DNA from: Paenibacillus aurantius
GTDB taxonomy: Bacteria; Bacillota; Bacilli; Paenibacillales; NBRC-103111
Reading direction: 5' to 3'
NCBI RefSeq assembly: GCF_032268605.1
Contig: NZ_CP130318.1
Span: forward strand, 2,886,001 to 2,950,000
DNA length: 64,000 nucleotides
Shown here: piece by piece, positions 9,215-17,094 of the stretch
Layout of the letters: every line of letters starts with the position of its first letter
How positions within the stretch are numbered: position 1 is the first letter of the stretch
Translations under genes and position numbers: made by a program
The notes under the pieces: generated by a model
The model's input: the letters and a program-made list of their open reading frames with translations, nothing else
Told to the model about the DNA's origin: nothing
Databases searched by the model: none

Positions 9215-10657
9215 ATGTCGGACCAATCTAAGCGGGAGTGGAGCAAAAAAGAACTGCGGCGCATCCCGCAAGCTGCCGGTTTGCGCCGGGCGGCGGCGTT
9301 TCAGAGAAGCCTGATCGGCATAACGGGCGCATGGATCGCACGCTTGAGGCATGCCGAGTGCAAGTACATGGCAGCCCGTCACCTGTGGGAATGGGCCGAG
9401 ATTTTCGATGGCCTGAGGAAGAGGCTTCTGGAAATGCCCGGAGGAAAGCCGGATGCCCCGCTTGAGAATCATTTGAACAGCGTGCTAGAGGAGGCTCTCT
9501 TTGCGGCGGATGAAGAGCCCTTTCTGGATGCTCTATATAATGTCCTCCTACCCGCTCTCCGCCGTGCATATCTTGGTTATATTCAGTCCACGGTGGAACT
9601 GCCGGACCGTCCTTCCGTTCATCTTCTTAAAGACGCGGCGAGAACTATCGAGCAGCAGCTCCAGGAAGGCCGAGACATGCTCCAGTCCTTCCGGAGGGAG
9701 CGTGACACCGCTCCGGATACGGCTTCGGACGTGTCTGCTTCGGGTTCTGACTCCTCTGCCGAATGGGTCCGGCATATGCAAGCCCTCCTCGATACAGCGG
9801 GAGGCCTTTCGGGGAAAGCCGAAACGGCAACCGTGGAAGCGAAGCGGCGCTATGCCGGTCGAACTTATCGTTCGCCGGAGATGCAGCACCGGACGGTTGG
9901 TTCGCATTACTCCTATGAGCATCCGATCGAAGGGTATTTGTGGTCAAACAACTTGAAGGGCGACCCGTTGATCGAACGGGCCGCTCTGGCCGTCTGGCTG
10001 TACAACGAGCTCGACGCGGCCGAGTACCTTTCTCCGATTCTGTATGAAGTGAGAGGCATGCCGTGGGAGTTCTATTATGACGTGGCGAGGCATACCTGGG
10101 ACGAGGCCCGGCATTCCGAATTCGGGTTAAAGCTCATGACGGCTCTGGGGTTCACTCCCGGGGAGTTTGAAGTGTGGGTGGCGACCTATATGAGCTCCAT
10201 CCAATTGAAGCCCTATGAACGGTATGCCGCGGTTACGTGCTGGTACGAGCCGGGCAGCTTTCAGGTCAAGCCGGATTATTTGGCAAGGCTCGCGGAAGAA
10301 GCCGGAGGGGAAGACCTGGCGGTGGAGCTGCTCCGATTCGATCTGGCCGATGAAACCCTTCATGTCAGCTTCGGCCACAAGTGGGTGGAGAAGCTGATGC
10401 GCCATTACGGGGATAGCCGGACGGTGGACGAATTTGTGGCGGAAGTCAAGAAGCTCGGAACGGCCTTGCGGGAAGAGCAGGCGGCCGCCTTCACCCGAAC
10501 GATGCCGGACGCGAACCGCCATACGCTGGAATCCATTCGGGAGCATATGGAGAGATGGATGGAGGAGAAGGGCAAGGCCATCCCGGTTTATGCCGCGCAA
10601 ACCAGCACGGAGCATGGAGGGGCCGAAGATGATTGGCGAGAAGGTTCTAGTCTATAG
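9215..10657 (+). CDS. Ferritin-like diiron protein, paralogue 2
   Basis: 480 residues with the same plan as the other two paralogues: N-terminal helices with RHAECKYMAARHLWEWAEI near residues 45-63, a low-complexity Ser/Asp/Ala linker near 165-182, then the ferritin-like bundle. Predicted ligands are E270 (LDAAEYLS), E297/H300 (WDEARHS), E345 (WYEPGSF) and E380/H383 (ADETLHVSFG), a complete diiron set. Where paralogues 1 and 3 have Glu-His in the N-terminal helix (TEHM, AEHH), this one has Glu-Ile, so the N-terminal region has diverged. A clear AGGAGGAAGGGG precedes ATG 9215. The 3' end overlaps the M20 gene by 29 bp, which implies translational coupling. No signal peptide or membrane helix. 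Confidence 0.7.
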   Translation: MSDQSKREWSKKELRRIPQAAGLRRAAAFQRSLIGITGAWIARLRHAECKYMAARHLWEWAEIFDGLRKRLLEMPGGKPDAPLENHLNSVLEEALFAADEEPFLDALYNVLLPALRRAYLGYIQSTVELPDRPSVHLLKDAARTIEQQLQEGRDMLQSFRRERDTAPDTASDVSASGSDSSAEWVRHMQALLDTAGGLSGKAETATVEAKRRYAGRTYRSPEMQHRTVGSHYSYEHPIEGYLWSNNLKGDPLIERAALAVWLYNELDAAEYLSPILYEVRGMPWEFYYDVARHTWDEARHSEFGLKLMTALGFTPGEFEVWVATYMSSIQLKPYERYAAVTCWYEPGSFQVKPDYLARLAEEAGGEDLAVELLRFDLADETLHVSFGHKWVEKLMRHYGDSRTVDEFVAEVKKLGTALREEQAAAFTRTMPDANRHTLESIREHMERWMEEKGKAIPVYAAQTSTEHGGAEDDWREGSSL

Positions 10658-12011
10658 GGAAGACATCCTTCATCATGTCCGGGAGCTGATCCGGATTCGA
10701 AGTGTCCTCTCCGAGCCGAAGGAGGGCATGCCTTACGGCGAAGGGGTTCATGCGGCCTTGACCTATGTCCTGCAGCTGGCAGAACAGCTGGGTTTTCGGA
10801 CGGCCCAGGTCGACGGCCACGCCGGTCACGCGGAATATGGCGAAGGGGAGAAGCTGGCGGCCGTTCTCGTGCATGTGGATACGGTGGCGGAAGGGGACGG
10901 CTGGAGCGTTGACCCCTTTCAGGCGCTGCTCCGGGACGGCCGCATTTACGGCCGGGGCGCATCGGATAACAAGGCGGCAGCCATTGCGGCGCTGTTCTGT
11001 CTCAAAGCCGTACAAGACTCCGGCTTGCTCCCGAAGAAAAGGATCCGGATTATATTCGGAACGAACGAGGAGAATGGCATGACGGACCTGGATCATTATT
11101 TTGCAAAGGAGCCGCTGCCCGACTATGGCTTCACCCCCGATGCGGCTTACCCCATCATCCATGCCGAGAAAGGCTATTACGTCATCCGGCTGTCCGTGGA
11201 GCACCCGTCCAGTCCGGTGACGCTTACCGGGGGAACGGCTCCCAACGTGGTGCCCGACCGCTGCCGAGCCGATATCGACCGTATCGCCCTGGGGGAGAAG
11301 TCTTTGGAGCCTCTCCTTCAACAAGCGGCAGCTTCCGGAAGGATCGAATGCTCACCCGAAGAGAACCGAATCCGGCTGACAGCGGCAGGCAAGAGCGGCC
11401 ACGGCTCGTACCCGCCGTCTGGAATCAACGCCGTCTCGATCCTCGTTGAACTGCTGCAGGGGCTTCCGTTCGTCGGCGGGCCGATGAACCTGATCCGTTT
11501 TGTGGGAGAGAAGATCGGCCGGGAGGCGTTCGGCGAATCCTTGGGGCTCGCGGTCAGCGATCCGGTACACGGCCGGCTTACCATCAACCTGGGACAGATG
11601 GAGGTAAGGGATAAGGAAAGCATGGCCCTGCTTAATTTGAGATACCCGGTTACGGAGAATGGACCGTCCCTTATCGACTCGTTACGCGAAGCGGCATGGG
11701 AATATGGGATCCGCGTAGAGGTGTTACAGCATCTGGAGCCGCTGTATGTTCCGCCGGATCATCCGTTGATCCGCAAGCTTTCCCGGGCGTATGAGGCGGT
11801 GACGGGCGAGAAGGCCGAGCTGCTTTCCATCGGCGGGGGGACCTATGCCCGTAAGCTGCAAAACCGCGGAGTTGCCTTCGGACCCGGCTTCCGGGGAACG
11901 GACACGAAAGCGCATCAGCCCGACGAGTTTGTACCGATCGATGATTTGATGCGGCATGCCGTCATTTGCACGCAGGCCATCTTCGAAATGCTGGATGAGG
12001 AGGAGGGATAG
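10629..12011 (+). CDS. M20-family dipeptidase, PepV-like
   Basis: About 460 residues, typical of PepV/Xaa-His-type M20 peptidases. Metal ligands and motifs are in order: HVDTVAEGDGW (first His/Asp), YGRGASDNKAA (bridging Asp), NEENGM (Glu pair, catalytic base), a lid domain, and the final His in GTDTKAHQPDEF. PepV enzymes cleave dipeptides and some N-acyl amino acids with Zn2+ in the cytosol. In this setting it may remove an aminoacyl or acyl group from the cluster's substrate rather than scavenge dipeptides; that is inference. ATG 10629 has GGAGGGG upstream and lies inside the end of the diiron gene. The next gene begins one base after its stop. A longer in-frame reading upstream only shadows the diiron gene. 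Confidence 0.85.
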   Translation: MIGEKVLVYREDILHHVRELIRIRSVLSEPKEGMPYGEGVHAALTYVLQLAEQLGFRTAQVDGHAGHAEYGEGEKLAAVLVHVDTVAEGDGWSVDPFQALLRDGRIYGRGASDNKAAAIAALFCLKAVQDSGLLPKKRIRIIFGTNEENGMTDLDHYFAKEPLPDYGFTPDAAYPIIHAEKGYYVIRLSVEHPSSPVTLTGGTAPNVVPDRCRADIDRIALGEKSLEPLLQQAAASGRIECSPEENRIRLTAAGKSGHGSYPPSGINAVSILVELLQGLPFVGGPMNLIRFVGEKIGREAFGESLGLAVSDPVHGRLTINLGQMEVRDKESMALLNLRYPVTENGPSLIDSLREAAWEYGIRVEVLQHLEPLYVPPDHPLIRKLSRAYEAVTGEKAELLSIGGGTYARKLQNRGVAFGPGFRGTDTKAHQPDEFVPIDDLMRHAVICTQAIFEMLDEEEG

Positions 12012-12012
12012 C

Positions 12013-13068
12013 ATGACTCTACAGCGTGCCGCGTTTTCCCGCCCCGAGCGTTACCGGGTGAGTGTAGAGGAATACAAGTTCTACCACCGGAACGGTTATC
12101 TCATCGTCCGGTCACTGATCGCTCCCGAGGATATCGTGCGTCTTCGCGAGTGGGCGGACGATATCCTATACGGCCGGGTAGAGGTGCCCGGGCTGCCCCC
12201 GGTCGGGCCTCACACCCCGGTGGACCAGCTCGTGAAACGCTTTACCCGTATCCATATGCTACACCGCTCTCATCCCACGGCTGAATGGGGACTTCTCTAC
12301 CCGATGGTGCTGGATGTCGTGGAGGCGCTGGTCGGTCCCGACGTATTGGCGCTTCAGTCGATGAATTTCTTTAATCCGCCGGGCCAAGGGGGCCAGGGCT
12401 GGCACCAGGATGCCTATTACATACCGACTTACCCGGAAACGCTGATCGGGGCCTGGTTCGCCCTGGAACGGGCGGATGAAGAGAACGGCTGCCTGTGGGT
12501 TGCGCCCGGCTCGCACTGCGAGCCGATCTATCCTCCCGTTCAGCAGAACTTGCCATCGGTTCATTCGCTCGAAGCCTTCCGGAATCTCGATCCCATTGAG
12601 AATGTGAGTCATCTGGACGATGAGATCAATACGCTGTCCCTCCGGGCTGCCCTCTATCCCGAGAAGATTCCGGTCCTGCTGGAGGCAGGCGACGTTCTGT
12701 TCTTTCACAGCCACCTGCTGCACCGGTCGTATCCGAACCGGTCCGCCACAAGGTTTAGACGTTCCTATGTTTGCCATTATTGCAATGCCAGATCGTGGGT
12801 TCCCTGGAATCATGGGGCGCCCTTCAAAGGACCGGCGGCCAATTCCCTGCATATCCTGGCCCGCGGCGAGACCCATTTGCCCTATGCCCGTCCAGCTTAC
12901 GGCACTGTAGTGGAGACCGTCTCCCCTAAACAGGCTGGGACCGGGAAAGCTATGCCTGGCCGAATGATGGGAACGGGGGACGGGATGATGGCGGATCAGC
13001 CGCATAGGAGGATGGAGGAAGACCGAGAGAAGGATGGCAATCGAGAAGAGGGGGAGATGGGCTCATGA
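12013..13068 (+). CDS. PhyH-type Fe(II)/2-oxoglutarate dioxygenase, cluster copy 1
   Basis: 351 residues. The jelly-roll iron site is visible: H131 and D133 in GWHQDAYY, and the distal His in SHLLHRSYPN (near 237), followed by arginines near 247-250 that could hold 2-oxoglutarate. LWVAPGSH near 161-168 is typical of the phytanoyl-CoA dioxygenase (PhyH) family. Members hydroxylate or otherwise oxidise diverse small molecules. The last ~45 residues form a charged, Met/Gly/Glu-rich tail unlike the family core, perhaps disordered. AGGAGGG within the end of the M20 gene serves ATG 12013. The stop overlaps the next start as ATGA, so the genes are translationally coupled. Confidence 0.85.
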   Translation: MTLQRAAFSRPERYRVSVEEYKFYHRNGYLIVRSLIAPEDIVRLREWADDILYGRVEVPGLPPVGPHTPVDQLVKRFTRIHMLHRSHPTAEWGLLYPMVLDVVEALVGPDVLALQSMNFFNPPGQGGQGWHQDAYYIPTYPETLIGAWFALERADEENGCLWVAPGSHCEPIYPPVQQNLPSVHSLEAFRNLDPIENVSHLDDEINTLSLRAALYPEKIPVLLEAGDVLFFHSHLLHRSYPNRSATRFRRSYVCHYCNARSWVPWNHGAPFKGPAANSLHILARGETHLPYARPAYGTVVETVSPKQAGTGKAMPGRMMGTGDGMMADQPHRRMEEDREKDGNREEGEMGS

Positions 13069-15257
13069 ACCGGCAGGCCTATGTGGAGTATATCCAAGCA
13101 GCGGTACTGGAAGGACGGAGGCAGTATGAGAGGAGCATCGAGAACTGGAGGCAATCGTTCGATCCAGACCGCTTCCTCGGCATGTACATTCCTCCGGGAA
13201 ACATCCCCATTCAAGCGCAAACGGAAGGCTTCCTGTACCAAATCACCGGCGAGCGCGAGTATGGCGAGCAGGCGAAGCGGATGCTCCTGGCAATCGAAGA
13301 ATTCAAATCCATCATTCCGGAGAGCATTGTAAGCCGTCATCCGGAGTACGCGAACGGAATTCCATCCTTTGAAACGATGTTTCAAGGAACGCATTATATT
13401 CAAGGCTATTTGTCCATCAAAGGTTCGGATTTGGTAAACGAAGAGGAAACCCGCCAAATTGAGGACTCCATCCGCAGCGCCATCCATGGCATGCTGCATT
13501 TCCCCGAATGGGGGGCGCATAACCGCTCTATGCTGAGGGTTCATGCTTTATCGCTTGCCATCACCGCCTTAGGAGAGACGGACGAAACTAGGGAATGGGC
13601 CAGGCTTAGGGACGTACTCGCCGAAGAATCCTTCGGCCGGTGGTCCATTGAGGATTCGGAGCTTTATTTGCCGCTTTGGCTTATTTCCTGCATCGTTTAC
13701 GCCGAGCATACGGGCAGGGAAGAGGAGTATTACGCCAAGCCGCAGACGAAATATTATTTTGATTATATCACCCAGGCCATCACTCCTTATGGTCAGATCC
13801 CGGACTTCGGCGACTCGCACTATAACTGCAACTGGTACCTGTGGTATGCCTGCCTGCAAAAAGGAGCCTCCCGCTACCGGTGCGGGCAGATGAAATATGC
13901 CGCCGAGCGGATTCAGGAGTATGCCGCCCGGCAAATCGAAGGGCCTCCGTCCGTCTTTCTGGCCGCGTATTACAGCTACGCTTATCTATGGGGGGACGAC
14001 ACCCTCGATCCCGTAAAGCCGGATTGGAAAAGCGGGCTGCTGCTCGAGGACGTGATCGGCAAGAAGATCTTGTTCCGGGACGGCTCCCATGAAGATGCCG
14101 GGTATTTCCTTCACAACTTCCGGGATGAAGGCGATTATGCTTATACCCCGCGTGAATACCTGCGCCGTACGATCAACGCTCCCGCGGAGAAGGCCCATCA
14201 CGGTCATGCCGACGAGAACGCCGTGCTCATGCTCGCGAAGCAGCAAAACATTCTCCTGCACGACGGAGGGTACCGGGACCAGGCCCCCAATGGCAAATAC
14301 CGCGCGGACATTTATCACAACCGCCTTGTCTTTCGCGAGGGACAGCCCGGTGAAGAGGGCTCGATGTATGAGTTCATTCATGACGACGGAACCTATCGGC
14401 GCGTGACAACGGAGCTGCTTCATTTTCATACCTTTGGGGGGATCGAATACTCCCGTACCCGGTTGAACGACCCTTACCGTCAAATGCTTTGGGACCGAGC
14501 CATTACCTATTTGAAGGAGGAAGGGGTTTACCTCGTTATGGATTGGACCGTTTCGCAGGCGGATCAATGGCTCAGCACCGTGAACCTGTGGCATCCGGGA
14601 AAGGTTCTGGAGGCGCGGGACGATTACTTTGTCGGGCAGGTTCAGCATATTTACCGGTACCCGGGGGATACGCAGCCGTTCGTCAACCGCAAGGAGCTGG
14701 CCCTGCTGATCGAGTTCCCCGGAAGCGGGCGCCGGAAGGGGCATGAAGAGATCAGACGCTGCTATGGGGAGAGCGATATGATCTATGAAGCGGACAGCCG
14801 GCATGCTCCAGCCGGAAGCATGAACGTTTTCGTCACGGTTTTAACTCCTTTCGCGGTACAGGACAAAGCGGAGGACTACGCCGGGAGGGTAACGGTGGCT
14901 TCTCTTTCGCCGGAGAACGATCAGCTGGCCCTGACCTACCGCCGTCCGGGTCGAACCATCGAGTTGGCCTATAAGCTCGATTTGAACAAAGGCCTCTTGG
15001 ACACCCCCCATTATCCCAAATATTCGTGGGACGAAAGCCGGCTCGCGTATGGAAGCATCGAATCCGATGCGGATTTTGCGTTCGTGGATCGGGACGCTTC
15101 CGGTGAAGGGAGCTATGGATTCGTCAATGGAGCCGGCATCCGCTTGGAGGATAGGGATCTCTACTTAACCCCGGTCATGTCCTCCTATCAATTTCATACC
15201 GGGACGTACTTAACGGCCCATCACAAATGGAGGGCGTGGACCGGCCCGATCGGCTGA
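13065..15257 (+). CDS. Heparinase II/III-like polysaccharide lyase
   Basis: 730 residues. The N-terminal half is a helical toroid domain with WGAHNRSMLRVH (residues 149-160), where Asn/His match the lyase active-site region. The heparinase II/III beta domain begins near residue 330 with KAHHGHADENAVLML (377-390), LLHDGGYRD and ADIYHNRLVF. Such enzymes (PL12, PL15, PL17, PL21 and relatives) beta-eliminate uronic-acid-containing polysaccharides, or in some cases act as hydrolases. No signal peptide is seen, which suggests it acts on imported oligosaccharides. It starts in an ATGA overlap with the preceding PhyH gene. A 49-bp gap follows before the second PhyH gene. The uronate substrate is inferred from the fold only. 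Confidence 0.8.
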   Translation: MNRQAYVEYIQAAVLEGRRQYERSIENWRQSFDPDRFLGMYIPPGNIPIQAQTEGFLYQITGEREYGEQAKRMLLAIEEFKSIIPESIVSRHPEYANGIPSFETMFQGTHYIQGYLSIKGSDLVNEEETRQIEDSIRSAIHGMLHFPEWGAHNRSMLRVHALSLAITALGETDETREWARLRDVLAEESFGRWSIEDSELYLPLWLISCIVYAEHTGREEEYYAKPQTKYYFDYITQAITPYGQIPDFGDSHYNCNWYLWYACLQKGASRYRCGQMKYAAERIQEYAARQIEGPPSVFLAAYYSYAYLWGDDTLDPVKPDWKSGLLLEDVIGKKILFRDGSHEDAGYFLHNFRDEGDYAYTPREYLRRTINAPAEKAHHGHADENAVLMLAKQQNILLHDGGYRDQAPNGKYRADIYHNRLVFREGQPGEEGSMYEFIHDDGTYRRVTTELLHFHTFGGIEYSRTRLNDPYRQMLWDRAITYLKEEGVYLVMDWTVSQADQWLSTVNLWHPGKVLEARDDYFVGQVQHIYRYPGDTQPFVNRKELALLIEFPGSGRRKGHEEIRRCYGESDMIYEADSRHAPAGSMNVFVTVLTPFAVQDKAEDYAGRVTVASLSPENDQLALTYRRPGRTIELAYKLDLNKGLLDTPHYPKYSWDESRLAYGSIESDADFAFVDRDASGEGSYGFVNGAGIRLEDRDLYLTPVMSSYQFHTGTYLTAHHKWRAWTGPIG

Positions 15258-15306
15258 CGGTTCTTCCCGAACGGAAAGAAGAACAAACCAAAGGAAGGAT
15301 GGGAAC

Positions 15307-16230
15307 ATGAGCATGGAAGCGAAGGACCCGGAGATGCTTATTGCGGATGCAGCCGTTCAAGAAAGCATCACGGAGGAGCAGCAGCAATTTTTTCTGGACA
15401 ACGGTTTTTTGGTTATCCGCAACGTGCTGCGGGGAGCCGAGCTTGAGCTAATTCAAGCGGAAATGATGAAGCTGGTGGACCAAGGGGCGGCCGGTATGGC
15501 GGGGGACCCCGATTACAGCTACGGCACAGGGGTCAAAAGCGGAGGCCGTATCCTGAAACGAATCGAATACGTCATCGACAAAAGCGACCCGATGAAGGCG
15601 CTGCTCGGGCAACCTTTTATTCTGCGAAGCGTGGAGAAGCTTCAGGGGCGGAATTTTATCCCGACCTGGGATTCGATGGTGCTGAAAATGCCGGACGAGG
15701 GCATTATCGTCCCGTGGCACCGGGATGCCGAAGTTCCGGAAGGCGCCGATCCGGCCAAGCCGATCTTTAACGTGGATTTTTACCTGGATGACGCGGATCT
15801 CCGAAGCTGTTTGTGGGTCATCCCGGGCAGCAACCGCTGGTCCCAGGAGCAAGCCGCTCTGCGCTGCAAACGGGAAGGCTTCGACACGTCGGATGCCATT
15901 CCCGTTCCGATGAGGGCGGGCGATGTTATTCTCCACGACATTACGGTGGTCCACGGGTCTCCGAGCGGAGACGGCAACGCCTTGAGGCGCACGGTCTATT
16001 ACGAATTCCGGCCGGGAGATACTGAAGCGGAGTTTGGTCCCCATACGCTGGAGTATCTCTCCCTAAAGCAGCATATGCTGGTGGATTGCCTGGAACGGAG
16101 AAAAGCGGCCGGTTATGCGAAAGGGGAGACGGCATTCGAGTATCGGCCCCACGGGGCTTTCCGCTTGCACGGGGTTCGGAAGCCGCCCACCTATCGGTAC
16201 GCGCATGCGGATTATTGGCGGCAGGGATAA
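15307..16230 (+). CDS. PhyH-type Fe(II)/2-oxoglutarate dioxygenase, cluster copy 2
   Basis: 307 residues. Iron ligands are H138/D140 in PWHRDAE and H216 in VVHGSPSG, with R227-R228 as candidate 2-oxoglutarate contacts. LWVIPGSNRW gives the usual PhyH wall strand. It differs clearly from copies 1 and 3: HRDAE instead of HQDAYY, a longer N-terminus, and a Gly/Tyr-rich loop near residue 70. A different substrate or step is likely. A second in-frame ATG lies two codons after the chosen start; GGAAGG precedes both. It ends 24 bp before the third PhyH gene. Confidence 0.83.
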   Translation: MSMEAKDPEMLIADAAVQESITEEQQQFFLDNGFLVIRNVLRGAELELIQAEMMKLVDQGAAGMAGDPDYSYGTGVKSGGRILKRIEYVIDKSDPMKALLGQPFILRSVEKLQGRNFIPTWDSMVLKMPDEGIIVPWHRDAEVPEGADPAKPIFNVDFYLDDADLRSCLWVIPGSNRWSQEQAALRCKREGFDTSDAIPVPMRAGDVILHDITVVHGSPSGDGNALRRTVYYEFRPGDTEAEFGPHTLEYLSLKQHMLVDCLERRKAAGYAKGETAFEYRPHGAFRLHGVRKPPTYRYAHADYWRQG

Positions 16231-16254
16231 CTTTTGCTTTAGGAGGCTGGTGTA

Positions 16255-17064
16255 ATGGAACTACAGCAGTTAAGCGAGGAGCAGAAGGAGTTCTACCGTA
16301 CAAACGGCTACCTCCTCGATCTGGCTCCCGTTTACACGGAAGCGGAAATGAAGCAGCTGAACCGGGACCTACAGGAATTAACGAAGCGGCTTGAGCCCGG
16401 CGAGACCATGAAGGACATTCGGGAATGGCATATGTCGAGCACTTGGCTGTACGAGATCTGTACCCATCCTCAGCTGCTCCGCTATGTGGAGGGAATCCTG
16501 GGGCCGAACTTTTATGTGTGGGGCTCCCAATTTTTCGCCAAAGCCCCAGGTTCCCCCGATACGGTGGCGTGGCACCAGGATGCGTACTATTGGCCGCTTC
16601 ATCCTCACCATACGGTTACCGTATGGCTCGCCTTTACTGACGTGGATGAAGAGAATGGGGCCATGGGGATCATCCCGGGCAGTCATAAAGCCGGCCTGAT
16701 CAAGCACCGGAACGTCAGCGGGGACTCCGTCCTTACCCTGGAGCTGGAGCAGGGTACCTTCAACGAGTCGGCGGCAAAGCCGCTTCGGCTGAAGGCCGGG
16801 CAGGTTTCGCTGCACGATGACGCCATCGTCCACGGGTCGCCCGCTAACCCTTCCGACCGTTGGCGGATCGGCCTGACGATCCGCTATTCCGGAACGAAGG
16901 TGAAATGCGACCTTTCCCGGGCGCCGCAGTTTCGTGCTTATCTGGTGAATGGCACAGATGAATTTCTCCATAATCCCCAAGGAGAGCTGCCTATCGAGAA
17001 ATTCGCACGGCTGCCAAAGGAATTCCATATTGCGAGTGCGGATGAATACGAAAGCGGCCAATAA
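16255..17064 (+). CDS. PhyH-type Fe(II)/2-oxoglutarate dioxygenase, cluster copy 3
   Basis: 269 residues, a compact PhyH protein. Iron ligands are H107/D109 in AWHQDAYYWP and H193 in IVHGSPAN, with R204/R210 following. DVDEENGAMGIIPGSHKAG matches the family's conserved strand-turn region. HQDAYY resembles cluster copy 1 more than copy 2. The short 24-bp spacer from copy 2 holds TAGGAGG before ATG 16255. The third diiron gene starts 30 bp after its stop, so the two are very likely cotranscribed. The reaction is unknown; hydroxylation, demethylation or desaturation are all known for relatives. Confidence 0.85.
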   Translation: MELQQLSEEQKEFYRTNGYLLDLAPVYTEAEMKQLNRDLQELTKRLEPGETMKDIREWHMSSTWLYEICTHPQLLRYVEGILGPNFYVWGSQFFAKAPGSPDTVAWHQDAYYWPLHPHHTVTVWLAFTDVDEENGAMGIIPGSHKAGLIKHRNVSGDSVLTLELEQGTFNESAAKPLRLKAGQVSLHDDAIVHGSPANPSDRWRIGLTIRYSGTKVKCDLSRAPQFRAYLVNGTDEFLHNPQGELPIEKFARLPKEFHIASADEYESGQ

Positions 17065-17094
17065 AAAGGATTTACCACGGAAAGGAGGGGACCT

